A stretch of 64,000 nt of DNA. Origin: Ulota crispa (taxonomy: Eukaryota; Streptophyta; Bryopsida; Orthotrichales; Orthotrichaceae). The stretch spans positions 6,388,501 through 6,452,500 of the forward strand of contig OY987244.1 in assembly GCA_963920765.1 (NCBI GenBank), in the 5' to 3' direction. The position numbers and the translations under genes are program-made. The notes under the pieces are model-generated. The model did not search any database, was not told the origin of the DNA, and saw only the letters and a list, made by a program, of their open reading frames with translations. Positions within the stretch are counted from its first letter, which is position 1, and every line of letters begins with the position of its first letter. Positions 12,761 through 25,400 of the stretch are shown piece after piece.

Positions 12761-13209
12761 GATAAGCGTTTGACGCTATTATATGTTTGCAAGGGCATGT
12801 AGCCACTTTATAGTGATGTTTATTTTGTAATTGAATCATTTTTATATGTTTATCTAGATATTTTGGAAAGCTCATATATTTTGCTTTTGTTTGAATAAAA
12901 AATATTAAGGATTTAGAAGTAAATGAGAAATGTGTGAAAGAAAAAGGGATTTGGCATCTATGGTAAGGTTAGAATAAAGAGGAACATGGGCTGATGTGCC
13001 TCACCTCTTTGCCTTAGATAGGGTCAAAATTAAGGAAGAGAGATTCTTTAGTAGTTGAAAGTTAGTATATGAGTGTTGGTAAGAAGAAGGAAGAAATTTC
13101 AAAACTTTTGTGTGAGAGAATTTTTTGTGCATACATAATTTTAAATTGAAATTTTGAAAATTTGTTCTTTGTGTGATTATCTTTTCAAAATGAGTTTGCA
13201 AGTTTAATT

Positions 13210-13970
13210 TAGAGTTGTGAAACAAAAGTTATGAATGTTTGAATTTTGGAATCAAAAAGCCAAACTACGAAGAAAAGCTGAGACTTTGATAAGCCATAGC
13301 TTCTGATTTATATATCATTTTATAACAAGATTTAGATAAATGTTTATCTTAGTTTTATCTTTTTAGAAAATTCTTAAACTTAAGATCTGAAGCTTAGAGG
13401 AGAAAGTTATGGAGGTGTGAAGGATTGGAGGTGGCTACCTTTTTGTTATGAGAAGGCCAAAACTTTGAAGAGCTACAACTTTCAGATAGTATGAAATTTT
13501 CTTTTCATAATTTTAGAAATAATATTTTGTTATTATAGCTTTCCAAATTGTCTTTATTTATTCCATTTAGAGTCTTATTAAAGAAGTTATAGTGTATAGA
13601 AGTTGGAGGTTTGGGTGCTCTTAAAAAATTGAGACCCACACTTTGATTGACTAGAACTTTTAAATAGAGTTTTATTTTGAAGTAAAAATTTTAATGATTG
13701 TAACTAGTGATATTATCTTTTTAAATTGATATTACGTTTTTATGGATAATGTGTAGAACAAAAGTTATAAAGGTTTATAAAAGTAGGGTTTAGTTTATAA
13801 TGAGGAAGAAGATCTTTTATTTTGAACCTTCTTAACTTTTAGACAGTAGTTTAGATTGAATTGAAATTTATAAGGATGTCAGAAGGTTAGAAGAGCTTTT
13901 TAAATTGCTATTACACTTGGCATTTGAATCTTTGAGCCATTTGTAGCACTAGATAGAAGGTCGTAGCTTT
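13210..13970. repeat. Degenerate ~178-bp tandem repeat
   Basis: About four units share AAAGTTAT near 13229, 13406, 13585 and 13763, and a second anchor (AGCTACAACTTTCAG-like) near 13297, 13472, 13654 and 13830. The spacing is about 178 bp. Units are strongly diverged. Confidence 0.5.
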
Positions 13971-16900
13971 TCTAGGACTTGTTATTTGTGATTTTTCCTA
14001 TTGTTTTTATTAAAATATGAAGACTTAAAGACATAAAGACTTGAAGATATGAAGATATGATGATTTCAAGAAGAATGTTTTAGGTTTGTTTTTTATGTAT
14101 GTGTGAGATTTGGCTTTGTTATTCCTAGTCAATTTTAGAGACTCATTTGTCAATTCCTTTCTATTATGTTTTGTAAATTTTGTTGCGGGTAGTTTGGGTT
14201 AAACCATACTTAACCCCCATATATTGTTGTGGTAACAAAGTGGGATTGATTACCCATATGGTTGAGACTTGCTCTGTTTTCACGATCTGGAGTTTTGGCC
14301 AGCAGATCGTGAATTTGAATTTAGGATCCCGTTATATGCGTGGCAGCTCGTGTCTAGTGTCTTGATCTACTTGTCCCATATTTAGTGGGCTCTTATCTCT
14401 ACAGTGACCCTTATACCTCTAAAGCTAGCCACAGGATAGACCAACGGAAGAGTGAAAATTAAAGATTTGAAGAGTGAAGATCAAGACCGAAGACGATTTT
14501 AGTCAGCAACGTAAGATCGCAGCAAAACACCCTACGTGTTCTCAAGGCGCGCTCCTCTCAATTTGATAATGTTATCCACCAAAACCTTGTATAGTGTATT
14601 TTTCGAAAATATAATCTTTAATCATGAGTTGATCTTTAAGTTTTTATTTGACAATATTCTTGGTTTAAAAATTGTGTGAGATCTTATTTTTTTAACATTA
14701 CAATAATTTTTAAATTTTAATATTCTAACATAGTGTATCTTTCGGTTAATTTCAAAAAATCAATTGATAAGAAGTATTCTTACTAAAAAACTCTCTATGT
14801 TAAAATAGAATGAGGAAAAAAGTTGAATTTTCATTTTTTCCTCTAATTGCTCAAATTCAATATCTTATGATCAATTTTTACATTTAATAATTCAAATAAT
14901 ATGCTAAATCTATTGAATATAATTTTAATATTTTAAAAAATATTTTTGCTTTCTTATTAAAACAATTAATAAGAAAATGAATTTTTTCTATTTTTGAGTT
15001 TTTAATAGTTTAGTAACAATCATATTCTATAAGAACTACATTATAATTCAATTATTCTGTTGCATTGATAAGTAATATTTTTTTAATGACCATTATATTT
15101 TATTTTTATTCTATTACTAATAATAATAATAATAATATAATCTATAAGGCTCTTGTTCAAACAAATATATTTTACAATAAAGAAAACAAACAAACAATGT
15201 TACAGTTTGAATGTATATGTATTTCAAAAGTACCATACTTTTCAAACAACATTAAAATAATTCAAAAATTCTATTTACTACTTTGTAATATTGTTTCAAT
15301 GACCACGGTAGTTTGAAATGTTGTAGCTGAAATTACAAAAGAGTTTGATAATATGAGATAAATGATTTTTATTGAGCATAAGAATACAATATCAGCAAAA
15401 ATGTACATACATGAGTAGTAATGAGAATAATAAAAAAATAGCAGTTACACTTAAACTTAAACATGCAATGTTATAATGAATAAAAAATCTATATAAGAAT
15501 TGTATTCTTTCACAAAAGAGAGAAATATAAGGAAAAATGCATTTCCATGAGTTTAACAATCTTATTAAATTCTACCTTGTCCCTCTGCACCTACATTGCA
15601 ACAAATACACACTTAGATCAATATGAATAACTAATAATAAATGAACATTAAATTGCATATAGTTAACATATGCTGCATGACAAAAAATATTGAAAAACAA
15701 TGAATCATAAACACATGTAAATAAAATAGATAATGTAAGACTTTCCATGTTATAACTAGTGTACAACGTCAAGTAACTTGATGAGAAGAGGTAATCCAGT
15801 TGCTGATATAGCATTGTAGTTTTGCTCCAATTACTACTTCAATCTTTGAGCATCTTCATCCAACTTGTAGATTATAGCGGGTACTCAATAATCCAACGAC
15901 AGAGAGCTTTGTTAAAATTGTACACTTTAGATTCTCCTCCAAGTTCTTTTTGTAATGCTCAGGAACAACAAAAAAGAAAAATAGAACGCTCATAGAAAGA
16001 GAATATACAAGCCATATATGTCTTTCTTGCTAATAATGTCCGACTAGATATATTTTTTCATTTGGGCTACACAAAATCAGCTATCGCTATGTGCAACACA
16101 AAAATTGTGTCAACTCTACTGCATCACACAAATCTTTGTACATTGATGCAAGACGTGGAAAGACAATCAAAACTTCTTCTTTGTCGAGAATCACTTGCTA
16201 ATGAATCTTCCAATAAGCACCCAACAAGTAGTAACATATTTTTGTGTAGAATTCCAGACAATTTGGAAGTGCCACAAATTTGTGTGTAAGTGCATCTCGG
16301 GGGGGATCACACCCCTTTACAATCGGATACCACTTGCATTAATGAGGTAATTAATTGGAGGTATTTAGATTCTTTTAAGTTATTTTTTCCTCCATTTCTT
16401 TAGACAAAAAGCTACTTTAGTGTATTTTAGGGTATTTTATGCTTATTTCTAAATGGTTATATGACCTAATTTTTTAGATCTTTTTTTTTAGAAATACAAA
16501 AGTATCATAAAAAAAAATTATATGTATATAATGGATTTATAGAAGACTTTGGCCTGCAAGAATAGAGTGTAAGAATTTAACACATAGCAAGTCTTTCAAA
16601 CCATACTTAGGAAACAACCTTCCTAAACCCTAACCCATTCCAAACAATTTAGATTACCCAACCATATGCATACTCACAAAACAACAAACAATGAGATTTG
16701 AAGCATTTAACTCTAAAATGGAGAAGAAAAGAGGAAATGAAGAAAACTGGGCAATTAACATCATGTAAGTCTTAGCGTGAACCCAAGTTCTTATTATCGA
16801 GAGCTGCAGAAAGAACCGAGCAATAAGGCCGACGTCCACCACTGTCATTAATAGAAGAAGATAAAAAATCCAATCCTAAATGCGCCAACCAAGAAAACAA

Positions 16901-17769
16901 ATCCAACCTTGAATGCAAACCTCACTAAGCTCACACTCTCGCGCTTGCAAGTACATCTTTGTGTAAAAAATTGTATAAGGAGGATGAGAAGGTTCAATTG
17001 CACAGCATCCTTGCCGCCACTTTCAACGCGCTTAGAAAATCCAAGGAGAGAAAAGTCACAAACAATAGAAAAGCAATCTCATATCTGAGAATCCTAAGTG
17101 CCAGCAAGAGCAATAGCAAGCTTAATATAACAATGTGTAAAGAAGCCATTGTGTAAAGAATCCAATGTGCTCGCCAGCTCAAACCCTACTCTTAAGATTC
17201 CACAACAATGCTAGCCTTTGCTAGCACGCTTGACATTTCTTCAATTACCCTACAACCTGTTGCTAAACCCTAAATTGTTACAACCCTAAATTTGGATAGA
17301 AAAAACCATTTTTCATCCATATTGCTCATGAACTCTAAACCCTACACTCATCCTACTAAACTCTTTAATCTTGTAATTCCCACCTTTTTTTTCTACAGTA
17401 TTCTAAAATGAAGGATTATACATCACCCTATTTTACATATAATGAAGCAAGACATATAATTCCAATGCTATGATAAATCTAAAGAAATATAACTTTTATT
17501 TCCAATGGATGAAATTGACCCTATTTTTTTTTTTATCTCACGTAGTTTACTAAAAATTTGAGAGTCACCTCTCTGAGGAGTGCATAAACACACAAAATTT
17601 GAAGAACTAAACAAATATATGAGATTGCCAGAGCATAACGTACTTGACGTCCAATATTTTATACATTTAAAATAAGTATATAGTCAATAAGCACTTAAAC
17701 AATAGTAAACAGAATTCTTAAAGAGTAATCACCAAGAACACGACAACAAAACTGATGCTTTAAAAAATA
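13971..17769. other. Gene-free; one TAA microsatellite
   Basis: No gene is supported in 3.8 kb. A TAA trinucleotide run lies at about 15115-15137. The segment 14180-14560 is richer in GC and may be a repeat fragment, but no ends were found. Confidence 0.4.
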
Positions 17770-17965
17770 GAAAAGATATTATGGATACCCTTGAAGTTAG
17801 CAGTATTATTGCAAATATTCCTGAAGTTTGAGAAATATCACAAATACCCCTTGACCAGCAACTTCTCCTAATTTTCTGGTTTCTTTCCAAAATTTGTGAT
17901 AGTACTGAAATTTCAGGGGTATTCGTGGTAATACTGCTATGCTTTAGGGATATCTGTGAAAGTCT
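17770..17965. mobile_element. Fold-back MITE
   Basis: GGATACCCTTGAAGTTAGCA at the left pairs imperfectly with the GGGATATCTGTGAAAG end at the right; both arms contain AATACTGC or its complement. It resembles the family at 53955-54243, which also carries 'GATACCC...' arms. Confidence 0.45.
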
Positions 17966-18819
17966 TCCTATTTTAAAAGTTTGTCTGATTTCAAAATGCA
18001 AAAAATTTCAAGTGATCCACTGAATCAAAGTTTTTTGCGGCTACAATACACTGCTCCTTTGCAAATGACATGACAACTTCAAAATTTCATTTCTTCATCA
18101 ACCATTGCGCTCTTGTCTCATATATCTTATTTATATAATAGACTTAGTTCTATTAGTTGGGTAGTTGGATGTCAAAATAATAGAATGTAAGACGGTTGAG
18201 AAACTAATTAATAATGGAATTTGTTGTAACCAAATTTTCTACCTTACTAACTGGCATTGGATGGGAGGTCATGGACATGGGATGGGTCATGGGCATGGGA
18301 GCTAAGTTTGGAGAGTTTATAGAATTTCATGTTAATTTTTTTTTGCAGGGACCTCCTCCAGTGATGGCCCTCCGCCTAAACGGCAGGTACACGGGCCCAC
18401 TAGTTTAGTAAAATAAGCAAGATTAAGAAAATTTTCTTTTCTTTCAAAAGAAAAAATCTTCTTTCTTTAATTTAAATGGAATACCAAATTTTAAATTACA
18501 ATAAAAAGGTGACCAATTACAACATCAAAGAAAAATTAAAAATGAGTGGGTTAGTACAAATTTGTCTTATCACAATGAAACATAGTACAATTCAACTGGA
18601 TGTATTTTATCAATTGTAATATAATTTGAAATGAAGGCAATTTCTTAATTTGCAAACTCAATCAAACACTAGATAAAATCTCACAACAAACATATATAAG
18701 GAGGAGTCAATAACATATTGACATTAAAAAAGAAGTAGAAATAATGCTTAGTAGCACTTTTTTGATTGGCGTCTTTTATGAACTTTGTTATTGAATTTTA
18801 TTTTTTAGCTTAATCTGCT

Positions 18820-19195
18820 TTAATCCTTAAAGTACCATTGTCCCCTCAAGAGACAAATGGGATTTTGGGCATGTACCTACAGCCAAACTACTTTGTATGA
18901 TTTAAATTTTTTTTTTATAGAAGATGGGAAATTCAAAGATTTACATGGGCATCTAATTTTTTCTTCATTCTGACTATTATTGAAGAATTTATACATGAAT
19001 TTCTCAAAAATAAAAAATGGTGGGCATCCCAAAAAAAATTTTAAAATTTTTTGCATTTTTTTTAAAATCAAAAAATTTGAAATTGGTTCCTTAAATTTAT
19101 ATATATATATATGGGAAGTTTTGAATCATTCAATTTCAATCAATGAGGTGAAAGTTATGAAAAGTTTGAGTTTGCGGGTAGGTATAGAGTCTCTC
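18820..19195 (-). mobile_element. Truncated TTAA-type element
   Basis: It begins TTAATCCTTAAAGTACC. The following CATGTACCTA and ATTTACATGGGCATCTAATT are the reverse complement of the right part of the element at 21475-22399. Only about 370 bp is recognisable and the other terminus is missing. Confidence 0.55.
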
Positions 19196-19759
19196 AACTA
19201 TTCCTTGGTCCACACCTACTTTAATATAGTAAATGTTGACCGTATATAATAGGTGTGATACAATAGTTAAAAAGGGGTGGTACATATATCAATTCCCTAA
19301 TGAATATTGCATTTTATACTTCAAATAGGGGCAATTTTGTGTATTTTTCAACCTAGCCTGATCATTGATCATTGGGTGATCGTTTTGTACATTCTCTAAA
19401 TTAGTTCATGTAGAGGTGGTAGAACAAAAAAAAAACTTGCAAACTGAAGGTCTTGAATTTGGAAACTTCTCAAGTTGCCTTTTACTCAATGTTCGGGGAG
19501 AACTGGTGCCTAGTTAGTTAGTGCTTTGTCGGTAGGTTGAAACTGCAAAAAAAAATCGGTTGAAATTTTAAAAACTATCTAGTACAAAATTGGCCATTTT
19601 CCTCCCAAAACCTTAACTATAGTATATTATAATATAAATATAGAAAACTTACAGAAAATAAATACATGGTGCATGCTAGTGAAAATCTGGTTGAAAGTGA
19701 GATATGGTCAGATTTCAGACGGTGAAGTTAAGATTTCTCCCCAACACTGTTAGTTTGCT

Positions 19760-19989
19760 TTAACCCTTAAAGGACCAAGGAGCCCTTTGAGGCTGATACA
19801 ATAATTTAGTATTTTTTGTATTTGGAATGCATCCACACCTTTACTACATTTAAGATCAACAATGAAGTTTAAATATAGATCATTGCGGTTTTAGTGAGCT
19901 AGTCAAGATCCCAAATTAAAACTTTTTATTGCCAGTTATATGGCAGCGTATTTACTATGTAATACGTAGAGCGGTCCTTTAACGGTTAA
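19760..19989. mobile_element. 230-bp TTAA-flanked MITE
   Basis: It starts TTAACCCTTAAAGGACCAAG and ends GGTCCTTTAACGGTTAA. The whole length matches the element at 52431-52670, including ATTTGGAATGCATCCACA and AGCTAGTCAAGATCCC. It marks the upstream edge of the homology between the two HSP20 copies. Confidence 0.85.
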
Positions 19990-20223
19990 AAACCTCCAAA
20001 ACTCACAAGCTAAAACCGCGGCACCCTTCGGGTAAACGACAATAACTCCATCCACTGTGCGTCTGAAATTCATCCAGATCCCAGTACAAACTGAACAACA
20101 CTCTGTTTGCAAAACTAACAGGAAAACTAGACTATCAACCGATACATAGCTTTCGGCTATGGAACCATCTCGACTCCTCCGAGCGAAGAATTCTCAGTGA
20201 CATCGATACCGGCGTCCAGACTC

Positions 20224-20236
20224 TTCCAGAGCATTC
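20224..20236 (+). promoter_or_regulatory. Heat-shock element of the HSP20 pseudogene copy
   Basis: TTCCAGAGCATTC fits the alternating nTTCnnGAAnnTTCn heat-shock-factor site with one mismatch (GAG for GAA). It lies 44 bp upstream of TATAAA at 20268-20273 and is identical to the site in the intact copy. The promoter survived although the coding part decayed. Confidence 0.6.
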
Positions 20237-20685
20237 TACACATCCACCTATGATCTCTCCCAATCAATATAAATTGCAACAACAAGCTCATCTAAACCCA
20301 TTCCAGTTTCAATTCAAGATCAATCTCTAAACAGTTCTTAGTTGCAGCTTATTCCCAGTTTATTTTCAGTTATTTTCTATTACGAGGATCGTCTGTGTTG
20401 TTGGAGTTTGACAGTTGCTAGCAAAGAATGGCGTTAGTAATATCACCGTGGTTCGGGCGAGGGTGTGGCCGGCGGGGTTCCAGGCCCTTCAGCTTCGGCA
20501 GCCCATCGCTGTTCTCCGACCTCGTCATCGTCAAGGTTCCCATGATGCAGCACAGACAGGCTGCTGCAAATTGTGGACCTGCCATGTCCAACGCTCGTGT
20601 CGTGCAATGGTCTGAATCACCAGAGGGTCACACTTTCAAGCTTCGCTTGCCAGGTATGCACTTACTAATGGTTTTGACTACTTTA

Positions 20686-20967
20686 AACGCCATATTTGTT
20701 AATTTGGGAAGAAACGCCCATTTTGGGAATAAACTAGGTTTAAGGTGATCACCTTAAAATGAACTCTAAGTTTGAGCAGCTTTTTTTTTGGTACATGTGC
20801 TCTCACTTGAGAGGAGGAATTTGGAATTTGCGAGGGACGAAATCTCAATGATTTAAACCAAATCTAATACCCTCAAATTTGACGTTTAAACAGTTTAAAG
20901 AGACGTTGAGTTTAAGGTGAAGTACAACTTGGGAATTTGATTTTCCCAATTTAATGAATATGGCGTT
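20686..20967 (+). mobile_element. MITE in HSP20 pseudogene intron (AACACC family)
   Basis: The ends AACGCCATATTTGTTAATTT and TTTAATGAATATGGCGTT are inverted repeats. The paralogous intron lacks this block: GTTTTGACTA continues there directly to the matching CGTCTCTCCG. Other members are at 30170, 31379, 35766 and 58352. Confidence 0.75.
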
Positions 20968-21199
20968 TTGTCTCTCCGAACTTTGTGCTTGAACATGTTT
21001 TTGATGCTATTTTCTTAAGTGTGAATCACCATTTTAGGGTTCCAAACTTGTGCTTTGAACCATGTTTTCGATTCTAATTTCTTGTGTGTGGAATTGTGGA
21101 TCACCAATTTAGTGTATGACTCATGGAAAATTTTGAGACCTCCAAGAAGCTTCCTTCAAAGTCTCTAAATCAGTCCTAAGATATGTACTTACTACAACA

Positions 21200-21476
21200 A
21201 ATGCCATATTCATGAAATTTGGAAAACTAGATTCCCAAGTTGTATTTCACCTTAAACCCAACGTTTCTCCTTCAAGCGTTTAAACACCAAATTTAAAGGT
21301 ATCAAATTTGGTCTGAGTCACTAAGATTTTGTCCCTTGCAAATTCCTCCTCTCATGTGGGGGCATGTGTACCAGAAAAAACATTCCTTAAACCTAGAGCT
21401 CAGTTTAAGGTGATCACCTTAAACCTAGATTATTCCCAAAATGGGCGTTTCTTCCCAAATTAACAAATATGGCATT
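21200..21476 (-). mobile_element. Second, inverted copy of the same MITE
   Basis: This is the reverse complement of 20686-20967 over nearly its whole length (for example the shared AAGGTGATCACCTTAAA palindrome). The two copies, 230 bp apart, form a large inverted repeat inside the intron. Confidence 0.75.
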
Positions 21477-22399
21477 AACCCCTAAAGGCCCAAGCCCTTG
21501 TTTTTGTAAAAATCACTAAAAACTGCCACTTTTGAAGGAATGAGTAGAAAAGTAGGAAAACAAGTTTGTTTTGAAAATCCAACTATAGGATCATGTTCTA
21601 GACTATGGGAGGTACTTGCAAAAAAAAATTTAGCACAATTTAGATGTAGAGGAGTGAGATATTGACATTTGAAGTGCAAAAGTAAGTTTTTTCCCTACTA
21701 CCCAAAAATTTCAAAAGCCTTTGACCTCTCCTATATCAGTTGCTCTACGCAAAGTTGAGGTTTATTTTTCCCATGTAGGAGACCAAGTTGGGTAAGTGTG
21801 TAAGAATTTTCAAATGAACTGGAGGTGTGGATCATAATTTGTAAAATATTGCAAAGCCATAAGGCCATGAAATTTGCATCTACACTGAGCAAAATTGGAG
21901 GATTTATGTAAAATTGAGAAATCCAAATTATTTTGATCCAAATAGTAAAATCTAAGGAATCTTAGTCTACTCCAATTTGGAAAAAAAAAAGTAAAAAAAA
22001 GTAAAGCACAAAATTTTACAAAGGGCAAAAGAAATGGAGGTTTGGGAATTCAATACCTACTCGCAAACTAAAACTTCTCACTCATCAATCAAAATTGAAT
22101 GATGCCACATATATAATAATAAAAAGAACCAATTTCAGATTTTTTTGATGAAAAATTACAAATTTTAAAGAATTTTTTTGGGCTACGTGGATTGCTTGGC
22201 CTCCCTTGTTGTTCAGAAGTTCATGCATAACTTCTTCAATAGTTGTCAGAAATAAGAAAAAATTGGATGTGCACGTACATTTTTGAATTCTTCACCATCC
22301 ACAAAAATTTCAAAAAAATTATAAAAACTGGTTTAGTCATAGGTACATGCCCAAGGTCCATTTGTCCCCTGAGGGGACACTTGGGCCTTTAGGGGTTAA
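21475..22399. mobile_element. TTAA-flanked element (long subfamily) in the intron
   Basis: TTAACCCCTAAAGGCCCAAG at the left and the near-perfect inverse CTTGGGCCTTTAGGGGTTAA at the right are the cleanest ends of the family in the window. The element abuts the MITE at 21200-21476. It is 925 bp with no transposase frame. Confidence 0.9.
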
Positions 22400-22614
22400 C
22401 AAACAAATCACTAATCCCCTACTTCTGCTCACCCTTTGAATTCAATGCAATCATGAAAGTTATATTATTGTGCTGTCCCAACTAGTCAAAACTATGGATA
22501 CAAAAGTACAATAGGTCCATAAGTTCTATTTATATTTTTACATATTTTATGAGTGCAAAACCTTTTGTATTGTTTTGGATTGTGCATGTGACTAAGGTCC
22601 TTCATACAAGCATT

Positions 22615-22924
22615 AGGAAAAATATGAGGGGTTCATAAGGCCTTTAGAAACAAATTTGGCCCTCCATATGTTTTGTTCCCAATGTGGGGAACCAGCCTTG
22701 CAAAAGGCCAGAAAAAATTAATTAAAAAAATCCAAAAAATTAGAAAAAGAAAAAAAGAAAAAAATAAGATTTTATTTTTATTTATTTTTTAATAATTTTT
22801 TTTGAAAAAGCTGAGGTGGCATCAATGATGCCACCTCAGCTTGCGCATGATTTTATTGGGAACCGGGTTTCCATGCCTAGGGACCCCCAAACTCAAGACC
22901 TTATTGGGGCCCCATATTTTTCCT
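22615..22924. mobile_element. MITE with central 17-bp perfect hairpin
   Basis: The ends GGAAAAATATGAGGGG and CCCCATATTTTTCC are inverted. At 22808-22842, two 17-base arms (AAGCTGAGGTGGCATCA and its complement) flank a single A. The intact paralogous intron lacks this block. Confidence 0.65.
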
Positions 22925-23145
22925 ATCGGATAGTAATAGATAAATATGAATGATTTTTCTTATCTTTATGCTAGTTAAACAATAGCTTGGTTTGTCAAAC
23001 ATCAGGGGCTCTTGGAGGACTCAAATTTTATCCAATATTTGATCCAGATGGAATGCTGTCAGGGTTAAAGGTTGAAGACCACCAAACTTTGTACATCAAA
23101 TACAGGCTTTACATCAGCAAGTCCAGCTCAGGCACGAGCTCAATT

Positions 23146-24055
23146 GTTATGGGCATCTTTTTGCATTTATTGGTATATTTTCAACGAGTACTCTTTTAGT
23201 TTTTTCAACCTTCTAGCCACATGCCACCTTAGATTGACTTGGTTATTGTCCTAAACTCTTCACTTTCCAATTCCCAAGACATGTCCCTTTTGCCATGTCA
23301 TCAAATTCCTTGACATGCTCTCTCTACAAATTGAAATGAGTAAAAATCGACTAGTTCTTGGTTGACCAAACATTATGGGTTAATGGGTTAAACTTATGGG
23401 ATGTTTTGTCAAGAATGTTGTGTGAGTAGATTCAATGCTAGTGCAGTATTTACATGACAATGTTTGACAATCAAAGAGTCAAAAATTACTTCAGTTATAA
23501 TTTTGTTCTTCCTACAAATAAAACTTTGATTTAGTGATGCTTGGATAAGGTTGGCGTCTTGAATGAGAAATATATGTTAACTATATCCAAGCATTGATTG
23601 TAAATAAACGACTCCATTTAATTTGGCCTACAACACAAAAAAGAGAGGAGACCATGACACCATCCAAATGTCTCTCTTTCAAAGATTGACCTTATTCAAA
23701 CATTAGTATGTACCTAAGTTTATTTTTTGTAAAATATAAAATCTGTGAGTAATTTTATACTTGTGTTGCAATCTTGGATTTGCATATATAGTTTCTGTTA
23801 CAATAGGAGAAACCACTCAAATCAGCTGAAAGTCTTGGCCTTTGTTGTGAGGGAAGAATTGCTGGAGTGAAAGCTCTAGATGAAGTAGTTGTGGTCCTGT
23901 GGAGCCATGTCAAGTCAACTAAACATGACACAACTTTATCATTTGCCCATTATAACTTTCAGAATTAACACACTACTGCAAGTCTACAACAAAGTGGCTC
24001 AATTACATTTTAGGTCGATTTTAACAAATTGGTGGTACTATTCATGCCTCAAATT
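23146..24055. other. Gene-free flank of the HSP20 pseudogene
   Basis: No coding frame. Homology to the intact HSP20 exon 2 is lost after about 23145. Confidence 0.45.
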
Positions 24056-25400
24056 TTAACCCCTGAGCGCCCAGCCGTATTCACCAAAATCAGGGTTTTT
24101 GGAGACCAATAACTTTGATGCATTGTATCTCAATCAATTGGATGATCCACAAAAAGTGACCATTAAAAATACTGAAACACCTACTTAGAAAATGGCTTGC
24201 AAAGTTTGGGAAGAATTGACTGTGGGAGATGGGAAATTTAATATCATTTGATCAAACAACATGTGATGACAAAATCTCAATTTTTAGTAGGTAGTTGCTA
24301 TTTGATAATTTTTACAAAATTCTGTAAGTCCCGGATTCATCTCAAATTTTGTGAGCAGCAAGATTAGATGTGAATGCACATACTTGGAAATTATTGAAGA
24401 TTGCACTTTTTTTTATGTCAATTTCTAGGGCTTCAAATAGCTATTGCATGGAAAACAATGATTAGCATAGTCAATGACGGTTGCCATAATGAGGGTTTAT
24501 AACATGCTTGAACCCTTGCCAACAACTTTCCCACTACCACAAAGCACACACAAGGAAGTTTGCAAGAGATATTGACCAGTTGCAACTTGTAAAATGCTAC
24601 TCCCTCTGTCCCAATATAAACCTCCAAAAAATTCTCCATGAGGGATTAACTTTATTTTTAGTCATTATGCTAGTGACAAATGCCTTCTAGAATCAATATT
24701 CCACCTACCAAATGTTTGCAAAATCTCAAGTTTTTATGTTGCCATTTAGACATCCAAATTCCATGCAAAAAGTACCATTTTTGTGCATTGTTTGTGAAAA
24801 ATGCCGGCTCCTCATTATTTTAGTTTTTGTAACAATGACACATGCATTCTAGAATCAATATACCATCTACCAAATGTGTGTAAAATCTCCAGCTTTGATG
24901 TTGCAGTTTGGGCACCCAAATTCCATGCAAAAGGTACCATATTTGTACATGTTGCTAGCTCCTCATTATTGATGACTTAAAAATTAGTAGCAACAATGGT
25001 ACCTCATATGGGCAAGGCCAAGTTTGTTAGGAGAGGAATGCTCTCTAATTGCTTAATTTGCCCCCATGAGATCATTGGACATGACAAACACTTTCTCAAC
25101 AATTGAAACTAGCAAAAGGGAGCTTTTTAGTGGGACAAGAACTATGCCTAATTTGGAGGTTTATATTGGGATAGAGGGAGTACTTGCCACCACACCCCGT
25201 ATGGTGTTTCACCCAATCAAATCTCTTGGAGCACTTGTACAACATTTGAATTTCTTTGCCATTACTCCATTGGCATGGACAACTTGAATGCCTTCATAAT
25301 TATAATTTATAGCAAGATCAAAAAATTAGATATGATTCGTCAAATAGACATTTGAAATCCCTTGCGACAATATACTGTTGCTAAGGCGCTCAAGGGCTAA
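24056..25400. mobile_element. TTAA-flanked element carrying an internal insertion
   Basis: It starts TTAACCCCTGAGCGCCCAG and ends GCGCTCAAGGGCTAA; the ends match the shorter element at 46091-46484. A 581-bp Stowaway-like element lies inside, and a ~170-bp tandem duplication (about 24655-24985, shared CTAGAATCAATAT) lies within that. Confidence 0.7.
24600..25180. mobile_element. Stowaway-like MITE
   Basis: CTCCCTCTGTCCCAATATAA at the left and its inverse TTATATTGGGATAGAGGGAG at the right (25 of 26 bases paired over the longer repeat) are flanked by TA (24598-24599 and 25181-25182). CTCCCTCYGTCCC ends and a TA target are the standard signature of plant Stowaway elements (Tc1/mariner). Confidence 0.9.

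Larger units (their letters stand above)
20428..23145 (+). pseudogene. Decayed inverted copy of the HSP20 gene
   Basis: Exon 1 (20428-20653) encodes the same 75 residues as the intact gene at 34331-34106 and ends in the same CCAG|GTATGC donor. The intron is about 2.3 kb because four MITEs have entered it, whereas the intact copy has a 551-bp intron. The exon 2 remnant is recognisable at about 23060-23145: VEDHQTLYIKYR matches VEDDRTLYIKYS, and KSSSGTS matches the later KRSSSGTS with the loop between deleted. The C-terminal half of the alpha-crystallin domain is absent. Promoter and exon 1 differ from the intact copy at only about three of ~520 bases, while the intron is roughly 80% alike. It may still be transcribed under heat, but a normal HSP20 is not encoded. 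Confidence 0.85.

Noticed and set aside
12474-12875. 133-codon open frame on the minus strand
   Set aside because: It coincides with the GC-rich SINE, whose tRNA-like promoter boxes explain it better than a gene.
14180-14420. Second SINE or a primer-binding site of an LTR element
   Set aside because: ATGGTTGAGACTTG is weakly A-box-like, but no proper B box or terminal repeats were found.
20428-20748. Functional 106-residue short HSP20
   Set aside because: The extra residues after codon 75 are intron and MITE sequence; the donor site is intact, so this frame is not a real terminus.
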